Assembly (NCBI GenBank): GCA_029268145.1
Contig: JAJUHA010000001.1
Location: 62,001 to 126,000 of the forward strand
DNA length: 64,000 nt
From: Sphingomonadaceae bacterium
Lineage (GTDB): Bacteria > Pseudomonadota > Alphaproteobacteria > Sphingomonadales > Sphingomonadaceae
Direction: 5' to 3'
Under the pieces are notes generated by a model. It did no database searches, was not told where the DNA came from, and was given only the letters and a program-made list of their open reading frames with translations. Position numbers and translations under genes: made by a program. Below, piece by piece: positions 43,867 to 51,791 of the stretch. The number at the start of each line of letters is the position of its first letter. Within the stretch, counting starts at the first letter, position 1.

Positions 43867-45111
43867 ATGGCCACGCTCTCGACCCTTCCCGCGCCGGATC
43901 TTCCGGTTTCCTTCGCCGATGTCGAGGCCGCGGCCGCGGCCATTGCCGGGCAGATCATCCGCACGCCGACGCTGCACTCGCAGACGCTGTCCGAGCTGAC
44001 GGGGGCCAGGGTCTGGCTCAAGTTCGAGAATCTCCAGTTCACGGCGGCCTACAAGGAGCGCGGCGCCTTGAACCGGCTGCTCGCGCTGACCCCCGAGGAG
44101 CGGGCGCGCGGAGTGATCGCCATGTCGGCGGGCAACCATGCCCAGGGGCTCGCCTATCACGCGCGGCGGCTGGGCATTCCGGCGACCATCGTGATGCCGC
44201 GCCACACCCCGCTCATCAAGGTGCAGCAGACCGAAGGGCATGACGCGCTGGTGGTGCTTCACGGCGAGAAGCTGGAGGAAAGCTTCGCGCACGCGATGGC
44301 GCTGGCCGAGAAGCGCGGGCTGGTCTTCGTCCACCCCTATGACGATCCGCGGATCATCGCGGGCCAGGGCACGGCGGCGCTCGAGCTTCTCGCCGATGCG
44401 CCGGAGGTGGACACGCTGGTGGTGCCCATCGGCGGCGGCGGGCTCATCTCGGGCACGGCGATCGTGGCGCACCATGTCGATCCCCGGATCGAGGTGATCG
44501 GGGTCCAGGCCGAGCTCTACCCCTCGATGAAGGCGACGCTCGCCGGCGAGCCGGTGGTGGCCGACGGCGACACGCTGGCCGAGGGGATCGCGGTCAAGGT
44601 GCCGGGCGCGCTCACGGTGCCGATCGTGCGGGCGCTGGTCTCCGACATCATGCTGGTGGGCGAGCGGGATCTCGAGCGGGCGGTCGCCCTGCTGCTCGCC
44701 ATCGAGAAGACGGTGGTGGAGGGAGCGGGGGCGGCCGGGCTTGCCGCCCTCATCGCCAATCCGCGCCGGTTCCGGGGCCGCAACGTCGGGCTCATCCTGT
44801 GCGGCGGCAACATCGACACCCGCCTGCTCGCCAATGTCCTCCTGCGCGACCTCGCGCGGTCGGGGCGGCTCGCCCGCCTGCGGATCCGGCTCAAGGACCG
44901 GCCGGGCCAACTCTACGCGGTGGCGCGGATCTTCGACCAGCAGCAGGTCAACATCCTCGAGGTCTCGCACCATCGCATCTTCACCACGCTGCCGGCCAAG
45001 GGCCTCATCACCGAGATCGAGTGCGAGACGCGCGGGCCCGAGCATCTCGAGCGGCTGATCGAGGCGCTGCAGGGCTCGGGCTTCGACGTGAGCCGGATCG
45101 AGCTGGGCTGA
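43867..45111 (+). CDS. ilvA: Threonine ammonia-lyase (threonine dehydratase)
   Basis: PLP enzyme of about 414 residues that converts threonine to 2-oxobutyrate. The PLP lysine is Lys63 in FTAAYKERGALNRL, with MSAGNHAQGLAYHA and the phosphate-binding VVPIGGGGLISGTA. A single C-terminal ACT domain (RLRIRLKDRPGQLYAVARIF) fits the allosteric biosynthetic or short catabolic type; the length lies between E. coli TdcB (329) and IlvA (514). ATG 43867 follows a 99-bp region shared with the divergent amidohydrolase. Confidence 0.9.
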   Translation: MATLSTLPAPDLPVSFADVEAAAAAIAGQIIRTPTLHSQTLSELTGARVWLKFENLQFTAAYKERGALNRLLALTPEERARGVIAMSAGNHAQGLAYHARRLGIPATIVMPRHTPLIKVQQTEGHDALVVLHGEKLEESFAHAMALAEKRGLVFVHPYDDPRIIAGQGTAALELLADAPEVDTLVVPIGGGGLISGTAIVAHHVDPRIEVIGVQAELYPSMKATLAGEPVVADGDTLAEGIAVKVPGALTVPIVRALVSDIMLVGERDLERAVALLLAIEKTVVEGAGAAGLAALIANPRRFRGRNVGLILCGGNIDTRLLANVLLRDLARSGRLARLRIRLKDRPGQLYAVARIFDQQQVNILEVSHHRIFTTLPAKGLITEIECETRGPEHLERLIEALQGSGFDVSRIELG

Positions 45112-45470
45112 GCGAATCGGGCAGGCCCGCCGGGCGGGTCGCGCCATGCCTCCGAACCGGACCGATCGGCGCGTCCGCGCCTTTGCGCACATGCTAGGAT
45201 TTCCCTGTTCCGGCCGTCCTTTGCCCGTGGGTGCGTGGGTCGGACATGTCCCTCCCCGTTGCGCGAGGTCGCAGCGGGCGCGAGGGCGATTGCGCCTGCC
45301 CCCGCCGATGTGCATAGTTCCGCGTCGTCGCGCTGGCGGCGCGCATCTGCGGGAGGACGGGCAGAGGTGAGTCGGTCAGGTGAACCGTCGGCGGATCGGG
45401 TGCGGGGAGGCCCGGACCGGTGGGCGCGCCCGCAGCCGAAGGCAATCCGGCCCCGGAGCTGCTTCGCCCG
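45112..45470. other. Intergenic region upstream of bpt, no gene supported
   Basis: 359 bp of GC-rich sequence. Short ORFs on both strands have no recognisable motif. AT-richer pockets such as TGCTAGGATTTCC and TGTGCATAGTTCC could hold promoter elements for bpt, but I see no clear -35/-10 pair and no hairpin with a T-tract. Confidence 0.4.
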
Positions 45471-46271
45471 ATGACCGACCAGCCGACGCGCTTTCCGCGC
45501 TTCTTCATCACCGCCCGGGCGCCCTGCCCCTATCTTCCCGGCAAGGTGGAGCGGAAGGTGTTCGCCGAGCTGCGCGGCAGCGATGCGGCCCGCATGTCGG
45601 AGAATCTGGGGCGCATCGGGTTCCGCCGCAGCCAGAATGTGGTCTACCGGCCGAGCTGCGAGGGCTGTTCGGCCTGCATCTCGGTGCGGATCGTGGCCTC
45701 GGCCTTCCGGCCATCGGCCTCGCAGCGCAGGCTCATCCGCCGCAACGCCGATCTCGAGGTCGCCGCCTGCGACCCGTGGGCGACGGAGGAGCAGTTCGCC
45801 CTCCTGAAGCGCTACCTCGCGGCCCGGCATCCGGATGGCGGAATGGCCACCATGGATGCCTATGACTTCGCCGACATGATCGAGACGTCGCCGGTCGACA
45901 CGGTGGTCGTCGAGTATCGCGAGCCGGGCGCGGACGGCCGCCCGGGCCGCCTGGTCGGCGCCTGCCTCACCGACAAGCAGTCCGACGGCCTCTCCATGGT
46001 CTACAGCTTCTTCGATCCCGATCACCCCACCCGGGCCGGGCTCGGCACCTTCATGATCATCGACCATGTGCTGCGGGCGGCGGCCGTGGGCATGGACCAT
46101 GTCTATCTCGGCTACTGGGTGAAGGGATCGCCGAGCATGGACTACAAGCGCCGCTTCGCCCCGCTCGAGGCCCTCGGGCCGGATGGCTGGCGCGTCCTTC
46201 CCGCCGACCCCACGCCGCCGGCACCCGGTCGCCGGGCTGGCATGCCTTCGAAGGCCCGACCGGTCAGGTGA
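45471..46271 (+). CDS. bpt: Aspartate/glutamate leucyltransferase (Bpt)
   Basis: About 266 residues of the ATE/Bpt family, which adds Leu from Leu-tRNA to N-terminal Asp or Glu and so feeds the bacterial N-degron (ClpS/ClpAP) pathway. It has the N-terminal cysteine-rich [28 protein letters not shown] and the acyltransferase core [20 protein letters not shown] and [21 protein letters not shown] 45471 gives [14 protein letters not shown], the usual N-terminus; the track start is 17 codons upstream. Its TGA overlaps the GTG of ubiG. Confidence 0.93.
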   Translation: MTDQPTRFPRFFITARAPCPYLPGKVERKVFAELRGSDAARMSENLGRIGFRRSQNVVYRPSCEGCSACISVRIVASAFRPSASQRRLIRRNADLEVAACDPWATEEQFALLKRYLAARHPDGGMATMDAYDFADMIETSPVDTVVVEYREPGADGRPGRLVGACLTDKQSDGLSMVYSFFDPDHPTRAGLGTFMIIDHVLRAAAVGMDHVYLGYWVKGSPSMDYKRRFAPLEALGPDGWRVLPADPTPPAPGRRAGMPSKARPVR

Positions 46272-47026
46272 GCCGCCTGACCGGTCCGGCGCAGGCGGCC
46301 GGCACGGCCGGCCCCGACAATGTCGCCCTGTTCGGCCGCCTGGCCGGGCAATGGTGGGACCCGGACGGGCCCAACCGGCTGCTGCACGCCATGAACCCGG
46401 TGCGCATGGCCCATGTGCGCGCGGCGGCGATTGCCCATCTGGGCGCCGATCCGCGGTCGCGCCGGCCGCTCGCCGGGCTCGCTGCGCTCGATGCCGGCTG
46501 CGGAGGCGGGCTTGCCGCCGAGGCGCTCGCCCGGATGGGCGCCGAGACGACGGGCATCGATGCCTCGGCCGACATGATCGCCGTCGCCCGCGCCCATGCG
46601 TCTGCCGGCGGGCTCGCCATCCGTTACATCGCCGGCGACATCGGCGAGCTTGCCCGGGACGAGCCCGGCCGGTTCGATCTCGCGACCTGCTTCGAGGTGG
46701 TGGAGCATGTGGCCGACGTGCCCGGCTTCCTCGCCGCGCTGCGCGCGCTGCTGCGCCCCGGCGGGCTCCTGGTCTTCTCGACGCCCAACCGCACGCTCGC
46801 CAGCCTCGCCATCGTCAAGTTCGGCGCGGAATATGTGACGGGCGATGTGCCGAAGGGCGGGCATGACTGGCGGAAGTTCCTCCGCCCCGACGAAATGACG
46901 CGCGCGCTTGCCGACGCCGGCTTCCGCCTCGAGCGGATCGACGGGCTGGTCTGGTCGCCGGCCACGGGGTTCCGGGTCGGCGAGAGGCGCGATCTCGACT
47001 ATCTCGGCGTGGCGACCGCCGCGTGA
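46268..47026 (+). CDS. ubiG: Ubiquinone biosynthesis O-methyltransferase
   Basis: SAM-dependent methyltransferase of about 252 residues that makes two O-methylations in ubiquinone synthesis. It opens [29 protein letters not shown], characteristic of UbiG, with the SAM loop [19 protein letters not shown], then [22 protein letters not shown] and [15 protein letters not shown] 46268 overlaps the bpt stop (GTGA). It is followed by a VOC protein and a hydrolase; they look co-transcribed but are not known quinone genes. Confidence 0.93.
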   Translation: MSRLTGPAQAAGTAGPDNVALFGRLAGQWWDPDGPNRLLHAMNPVRMAHVRAAAIAHLGADPRSRRPLAGLAALDAGCGGGLAAEALARMGAETTGIDASADMIAVARAHASAGGLAIRYIAGDIGELARDEPGRFDLATCFEVVEHVADVPGFLAALRALLRPGGLLVFSTPNRTLASLAIVKFGAEYVTGDVPKGGHDWRKFLRPDEMTRALADAGFRLERIDGLVWSPATGFRVGERRDLDYLGVATAA

Positions 47027-47042
47027 TTCGAGGGAGACAGCC

Positions 47043-47579
47043 ATGCTGAAGGGAATCCACCACAGCGCCTTCCGCTGCCGCGATGCCGAGGAGACGCGCG
47101 CCTTCTACGAGGATGTGCTGGGGCTGCCGCTCAAGGCGGCGCTCGCCTTCGAGGAGGAGCCGGGGACGGGCAAGCCCCACCCCTATGTCCACATCTTCTT
47201 CGCGCTGCCCGACGGCAATTTCATCGCCTTCTTCGACGCGCCCGACAGCGCGACCGAGCGGAATTTCCGCCCCGCGCACGGCTTCGACCGCCACATCGCC
47301 TTCGAGGCCGGATCCGAGGAGGCGCTGATGCAGTGGAAGGCGCGGCTCGATGCGGCCGGCGTGCCCTGCTTCGGCCCGATCGACCATCATTTCGTCCGCT
47401 CGATCTACATGTGGGATCCGAACGGCCTGCAGGTCGAGATCACCGCGCGCACAAGGGGCCATGACGCCATCCTCGACGCGGAGGAGGCGGGTGCGCGCGC
47501 GGTGCTGGCCGAATGGACGCAGCGCACCGCGGAGCGGAAGGCAGCGCTGAGGGCACCGGCAGCCTCGGCCGCAGCATGA
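47043..47579 (+). CDS. VOC-family protein (dioxygenase/glyoxalase-like)
   Basis: About 178 residues. It has IHHSAFRCRDAEETRAFYED with GLPL, VHIFFALPDGNFIAFFDAP, DRHIAFEAGSEEALMQW and MWDPNGLQVEITART. The metal ligands of the VOC fold (His near the start, His in the second half, Glu in VEIT) are in place. It resembles the VOC protein at 16407. ATG 47043 has GGGAGACAG upstream. Its TGA overlaps the start of the following hydrolase. The substrate is unknown. Confidence 0.82.
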   Translation: MLKGIHHSAFRCRDAEETRAFYEDVLGLPLKAALAFEEEPGTGKPHPYVHIFFALPDGNFIAFFDAPDSATERNFRPAHGFDRHIAFEAGSEEALMQWKARLDAAGVPCFGPIDHHFVRSIYMWDPNGLQVEITARTRGHDAILDAEEAGARAVLAEWTQRTAERKAALRAPAASAAA

Positions 47580-48721
47580 GCTACGCGCGCGTCCCCCTTC
47601 ACCTCGTCTTCGAGGAGAAGGTGACGGTGAGGGACAGCTATGGCGGGATCGGCGGCCTCGTCGCGCTGCAGGGCCATCTCCTGAAGCCCGCGGCGCCGTC
47701 GGAGACGCTGCTCGTTTTCATGCATCCCATGGGCATCATGCACTATCTGCCGCTGCCCATCGGCCTTGCCGAGGCCGGCATCCACTGCCTTTCCGCCGTC
47801 TCGCGCTACCCCAACAATGATTCGGCGCTGGTGATGGAGAAGGTGCTGCTCGACCTCGGCGCCTGGGTCCGCCACGCGCGCGAGCGGCTCGGCTACCGGC
47901 GCATCGTGCTGGCCGGCTGGTCGGGCGGCGGGTCGCTCGCGCTCTTCTACCAGCGCCAGGCGGTTGCCCCCTTCGTCACCGACACGCCCGCCGGGGACCC
48001 GGTCGAGGTGCCCGAACTCATCCCGGCCGAAGCCATGCTCCTGCTCGCGGCCCATGTGAGCCGCGCCGGAACGCTGACCGAATGGCTCGACCCGTCGATC
48101 ACCGACGAGCAAGATCCGCTCGCCCGCGACCCGGAGTGGAACCTCTATGCCGACCCTCCCCCGGCGCGCCCGCCCTATCCGGCGGAGTGGGTCGCGGCGT
48201 TCCGCACCCGCCAGGTGGAGCGCAACCGCCGCATCACCGCCTGGGCGCGCGAGCGGCTGGAGCTGCTGCGCGCGCGCGACGGCCCGAACGCCGAGCAGGC
48301 CTTCGTCGTCCACGGGACCATGGCGGACCCGCGCTGGCTCGACCCCGCGATCGATCCCAATGACCGCACGCCGGGCCGCTGCTATCTCGGCGATCCGCGC
48401 CTCATCAACGATGCGCCGGGCGGGCTTGCCCGCTTCTCGACGCTCAGGTCCTGGCTGTCGCAATGGGGGCTGGAGACGTCGCGGGCCGATGGCCTCGCCT
48501 GCGGCCCCTTCTGCACCGTGCCGACCCTCGTGCTCGACAATTCGGCCGACGACGCCTGCACGCCGAGCCATGCCGACCGGCTGTTCGCCGCCGTGGGCGC
48601 GGCCGACAAGGCGCGCGTGACCATCCGCGGGGCGACCCACTATTATGCCTTCCAGCCCGAGCGGCGGGCCGAGGCGGTGGCGGCCATCCGCAGCTTCCTC
48701 GAGGCACGCGACCTCCTCTGA
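47576..48721 (+). CDS. Alpha/beta hydrolase (large)
   Basis: About 381 residues of the alpha/beta-hydrolase fold, with the nucleophile elbow AGWSGGGSLALFY, the acid VLDNSADDACTP and the histidine GATHYYAFQP. The central part (about residues 140-280) has an inserted lid with DPLARDPEWNLYADPPPARP. It is coupled to the preceding VOC gene by ATGA. A VOC plus hydrolase pair also occurs at 16407-17742, suggesting a repeated catalytic module, for example ring cleavage then hydrolysis. The function is unknown. Confidence 0.8.
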   Translation: MSYARVPLHLVFEEKVTVRDSYGGIGGLVALQGHLLKPAAPSETLLVFMHPMGIMHYLPLPIGLAEAGIHCLSAVSRYPNNDSALVMEKVLLDLGAWVRHARERLGYRRIVLAGWSGGGSLALFYQRQAVAPFVTDTPAGDPVEVPELIPAEAMLLLAAHVSRAGTLTEWLDPSITDEQDPLARDPEWNLYADPPPARPPYPAEWVAAFRTRQVERNRRITAWARERLELLRARDGPNAEQAFVVHGTMADPRWLDPAIDPNDRTPGRCYLGDPRLINDAPGGLARFSTLRSWLSQWGLETSRADGLACGPFCTVPTLVLDNSADDACTPSHADRLFAAVGAADKARVTIRGATHYYAFQPERRAEAVAAIRSFLEARDLL

Positions 48722-48722
48722 G

Positions 48723-49268
48723 CTACTTGCCCTTCGCCGGAACGGCGAAGCGGCCGGTCACCCGCCCGCCGGAGGCCGAATCGGAGGCGCGGCCGTCGAG
48801 CGTCGACCGGCCGCTCTCGAGGTTGATGGTCAGCCGGTTGCCAGAGAGGCGCTCGACTCCGCGGGCCAGCTCCACCCCGCCGATGAGGGTGAGGATGCGG
48901 TTCTCGACATCGTAGATGGCAAAGCGCGCCCGCGCCTGCTCGGAGGGCGAGCGCATCCGCACATCGCCTTCGGCGTCGAGCCGGCGGATGACCGGGTCGC
49001 CGCCGCCGGCACGGACATAGGCGACTCGGATCCGCGCCGCCTCGATCGACAGGCTGCCCTGGCGCACCCGGACATTGCCGCTGAAGATCGCCTGGCTGGC
49101 GGAATCGAGCACCTCGATTCGGTCGGCATCCACGTCGATCGGCGCGCGGCTGTCATGGCCGCGGAGCGCCGAGGCCGCCAGGCTCTGCGCCGCGGCCGGC
49201 GCGCGGACTGCCGCCGGGGCCGCCACTGCGGCCAGCGCGAGAAGGGCAAGCCAGGCGGGCCGCCTCAT
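48723..49268 (-). CDS. lptA: Lipopolysaccharide transport periplasmic protein LptA
   Basis: About 181 residues with a signal peptide (LLALAAVAAPAAVRAPAAA) and an OstA-like beta-jellyroll domain: DSRAPIDVDADRIEVLD, ASQAIFSGNVRVRQG and LTLIGGVELARGVERLSGN. It forms the periplasmic bridge that carries LPS from LptC to LptD. ATG 49268 overlaps the lptC stop (ATGA). It is the last gene here, with the convergent hydrolase ending 1 bp away; lptB, usually next, is not adjacent. Confidence 0.88.
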   Translation of the reverse strand: MRRPAWLALLALAAVAAPAAVRAPAAAQSLAASALRGHDSRAPIDVDADRIEVLDSASQAIFSGNVRVRQGSLSIEAARIRVAYVRAGGGDPVIRRLDAEGDVRMRSPSEQARARFAIYDVENRILTLIGGVELARGVERLSGNRLTINLESGRSTLDGRASDSASGGRVTGRFAVPAKGK

Positions 49269-49930
49269 GCCGGCATCCGCATGCGGTCGGGGTAGAGGCG
49301 AATCCGCGCGCCGTTCGTCAGCACCACCCGCCGGCCGGGCAGGTCGGCCTCGAACCCGCCGGCCTCGAACTGGCCCATCGGCAGTTCGCCCGAGACCGGG
49401 AGGGCGGATTCCACCTCGTTCGCCTCGAGGTCGATGACGAGCCTGGCCCCATCCACCCGGTAGCCCGCGCTGCTGCGAATCTCGATCGGGCCGCCGACCT
49501 CGAGCAGCCCGGTCTCGAGGAAATAGAAGCCGTTCGGGGCCGTCACGGTCGCCGGGCCATCGGCACGCTGGATGCGCGCGGCGAGGCCGCGCAGCACGAC
49601 CACGGGGACATCGCTGGTCTTCTGGACCGCGCTTTCGGCCGAGATCTCGAAGGGCTCGCCGGCGGCAGTGGCGCCGCGATAGAGCGCCCGCGTCACCCGC
49701 AGCCGCTCGCTGGCGTCCCCGGCCGCCTCCTTCGACAGCAGGAAGGAGAGTTCGCGCACCTCGTTGAGCGGGATGAGGAGGAGGGTTGCCAGAAGCAGAA
49801 AGGCCGCGAGCGGGAAGCCGACCTTGGCGACGGCGACCACCCGGTCGCGGCTTCCCCCGGGTGCCGCCGCCCGCCGGCGGGCGTTGCGGACCGCGACGGC
49901 CTCGGCCGATTCCACCGCCGCCTCAGACAT
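49265..49930 (-). CDS. lptC: LPS export ABC transporter periplasmic protein LptC
   Basis: About 221 residues: a single N-terminal membrane segment (VGFPLAAFLLLATLLLIPLN), then a periplasmic OstA-like domain with NGFYFLETGLLEVGGPIEIR and LPMGQFEAGGFEADLPGRR. It anchors the periplasmic LPS bridge to the inner-membrane transporter. It is longer than E. coli LptC (191), with an extra N-terminal charged region. ATG 49930 overlaps the rnd end by 8 bp; the track start is 13 codons further. Confidence 0.86.
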   Translation of the reverse strand: MSEAAVESAEAVAVRNARRRAAAPGGSRDRVVAVAKVGFPLAAFLLLATLLLIPLNEVRELSFLLSKEAAGDASERLRVTRALYRGATAAGEPFEISAESAVQKTSDVPVVVLRGLAARIQRADGPATVTAPNGFYFLETGLLEVGGPIEIRSSAGYRVDGARLVIDLEANEVESALPVSGELPMGQFEAGGFEADLPGRRVVLTNGARIRLYPDRMRMPA

Positions 49931-50534
49931 GGGCGAAGATGTCGACCTCCGGCCAGCCGGCGAGGTCAAGCCGGGCGCGCCATGGCAGGAAGGCGAAGCA
50001 GGCTTGCGCCAGCGCGCTGCGTCCGTCGCGCGCGAGCCGCTGCTCGAGGATCTCCTTCAGCCGATGGAGGTAGCGCACGTCGCAGGCGGCATATTCCTTC
50101 TGCGCGTCGCTGAGCTCGGCGGCCGCCCAGTCCGAGGACTGCTGCGCCTTGGAGATCTCGACCCCCAGCAGCTCGCGGGCGAGATCCCTCAGGCCGTGGC
50201 GGTCGGTGTAGGTGCGCGTGAGGCGGCTTGCCGTCTTGGTGCACCAAACCGGCGCTGCCATCACGCCGAGCCAGTGCTCGATCGCCGCCAGGTCGAAGCG
50301 GGCGAAGTGGAAGATCTTGAGCCGGTCGGGATCGGCGAGGACGGCGCGCAGATTGGGCGCGGCCTCGGCGCCGGCGATGCGGACGAGATGCTCGTCGCCC
50401 CGGCCGTCGGCGATCTGCACAAGGCACAGCCGGTCGCGCAGCGGGTTGAGCCCGAGCGTCTCGGTGTCGACCGCGACCGGCCCGGGGGCGAGGACATCGG
50501 CGGGAAGATCGGCTTCATGGAGGTGGACGGCCAT
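49923..50534 (-). CDS. rnd: Ribonuclease D
   Basis: About 203 residues comprising the DEDD 3'-5' exonuclease domain without HRDC domains. The first catalytic pair is in GPVAVDTETLGL (DxE), the second Asp in FHFARFDLAAIEHWL, and the final DEDDy Tyr/Asp in YAACDVRYLHRL. It trims tRNA and other small RNA 3' ends. I chose ATG 50534 (MAVHLHEADLP), the usual sphingomonad form; ATG 50546 is also possible. It leads the rnd-lptC-lptA operon and overlaps lptC. Confidence 0.9.
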   Translation of the reverse strand: MAVHLHEADLPADVLAPGPVAVDTETLGLNPLRDRLCLVQIADGRGDEHLVRIAGAEAAPNLRAVLADPDRLKIFHFARFDLAAIEHWLGVMAAPVWCTKTASRLTRTYTDRHGLRDLARELLGVEISKAQQSSDWAAAELSDAQKEYAACDVRYLHRLKEILEQRLARDGRSALAQACFAFLPWRARLDLAGWPEVDIFAHV

Positions 50535-50632
50535 CGCACGCGCCATAGGGACTGGCGCCGGGCCGGGCAATCCGCGCCCCTCGCCCGATGGCGAGCTTTG
50601 CGCCGGCCCGCCGGCCCGGCAGGAACCTCGCG

Positions 50633-51295
50633 ATGCCACGGAGCCTGCGCCCGCGCGATGCTGCAACGCTCGTCCTGCTGCGCGAGGCGGGCGGCAGGCC
50701 GCAGGTGCTGATGGGGCGACGGGCGAACGCCCATGTGTTCATGCCCGACAAGTGGGTCTTCCCCGGCGGCCGGCTCGACCGGGGGGACTGGCACATGGGC
50801 GTGGCAGCCGAGCTTCGCCCCGAGGTGGCGGAGACCGTCGTTGCAGCGCCCCGCCGGCGGGTCGCGTCGCCGGCCCGGCTGGCGCGCGCGCTGGCGCTTG
50901 CCGCGGTGCGCGAGACCTTCGAGGAGACCGGGCTGCTGCTGGGGCGGCCCGCGCCGGCGCGGCGCCGGGTGCCGGCGAGCTGGGCGGCCTTTGCCGCAAC
51001 CGGCGCCCTGCCCGATCTCTCGGGGCTTGCCTATCTCGCCCGCGCCATCACGCCACCCGGGCGGACCCGGCGGTTCGACGCCCGCTTCTTCCTCGCCCGC
51101 GCCGAGGCGCTCGCCTCGCACCAGCCCGCCGACAGCCACGAGCTGCAGGAGATCCGCTGGTTCGGCCTCGACGAGGCGCGCGGGCTCGATCTGCCGACCG
51201 TGACGCGCGCCGTGCTCGACCTCGTCGAGGCGCATGCGGCGGGTCGCCCGCTCCCGCCGCCCTTCTGGGCCTGGCACCGCCGAGTCGCGGACTGA
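50633..51295 (+). CDS. NUDIX hydrolase with interrupted Nudix box
   Basis: About 220 residues. FPGGRLDRGD begins the Nudix box, and RETFEETGLLLG ends it, but they are separated by about 34 more residues than in GX5EX7REUXEEXGU. This resembles the NUDT19 branch, where an insertion splits the box. These enzymes hydrolyse nucleoside diphosphate derivatives or CoA esters; in the NUDT19 case CoA. I use ATG 50633 with AGGAAC upstream; ATG 50588 would add 15 residues. It is divergent from rnd. The substrate is unknown. Confidence 0.8.
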   Translation: MPRSLRPRDAATLVLLREAGGRPQVLMGRRANAHVFMPDKWVFPGGRLDRGDWHMGVAAELRPEVAETVVAAPRRRVASPARLARALALAAVRETFEETGLLLGRPAPARRRVPASWAAFAATGALPDLSGLAYLARAITPPGRTRRFDARFFLARAEALASHQPADSHELQEIRWFGLDEARGLDLPTVTRAVLDLVEAHAAGRPLPPPFWAWHRRVAD

Positions 51296-51466
51296 GCAGC
51301 CGTTCGGGCGAAACGGGTCATCGCCGGAGCCCAACGGCTGGCCGGAGGCGCGTTCGAACGGTCGCGCGCGGACCACGCCCCGTCTGGCGCGGCGTTGCGC
51401 CTCGAAGGGGGGCGGACGAGAAGGCGACCGACCGGTCCTTGGGGGCATGAACCAAGGAGAGTCGAG

Positions 51467-51727
51467 ATGATCGCAAAACGTGCCGGCGCCACCCTGGCGC
51501 TCCTCCTGGCCAGCGCCGCCAGCGCCCAGACGATGCCACCCGACCGCGCCGAGCCGCCGGCACCCCCGGCGGACACGGCGGTCCAGTCGGAGCCGGTGCC
51601 CCAGCGGACGGAGCCGGCAGCCCCGCCCGCCCCGGACGCGGGCGAAGGCGACCGGGAAAGGGCCGACGACCGGGCCAAGGCCGACAGGCCGCAGGACGCC
51701 AGGACGCCGCCGCCCCAGACCCGCTGA
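51467..51727 (+). CDS. Small exported Pro/Ala/Asp-rich protein
   Basis: About 86 residues. It has a signal peptide MIAKRAGATLALLLASAASAQ with a clear Ala-x-Ala cleavage site, then a low-complexity mature part rich in Pro, Ala, Asp and Glu (such as EPPAPPADTAV and GDRERADDRAK). No domain is recognised. ATG 51467 has AAGGAGAG upstream, a very good ribosome site, which supports translation. It could be a periplasmic linker-like or acidic protein. It ends before a strong hairpin. Confidence 0.62.
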   Translation: MIAKRAGATLALLLASAASAQTMPPDRAEPPAPPADTAVQSEPVPQRTEPAAPPAPDAGEGDRERADDRAKADRPQDARTPPPQTR

Positions 51728-51740
51728 CCCCCGCAGGCGG

Positions 51741-51776
51741 CCGCTGCCCGCGCTGCCACCGGCGCGCGGGCAGCGG
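51741..51776. terminator. Strong hairpin between convergent genes
   Basis: CCGCTGCCCGCGC (51741-51753) pairs perfectly with GCGCGGGCAGCGG (51764-51776) around a 10-nt loop, between the end of the small exported protein gene and the end of metH. It lies within a convergent intergenic gap and could terminate both. The flanking T-tracts are weak, as often in high-GC genomes. Confidence 0.65.
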
Positions 51777-51791
51777 CTTCGCCCCCCGGGG

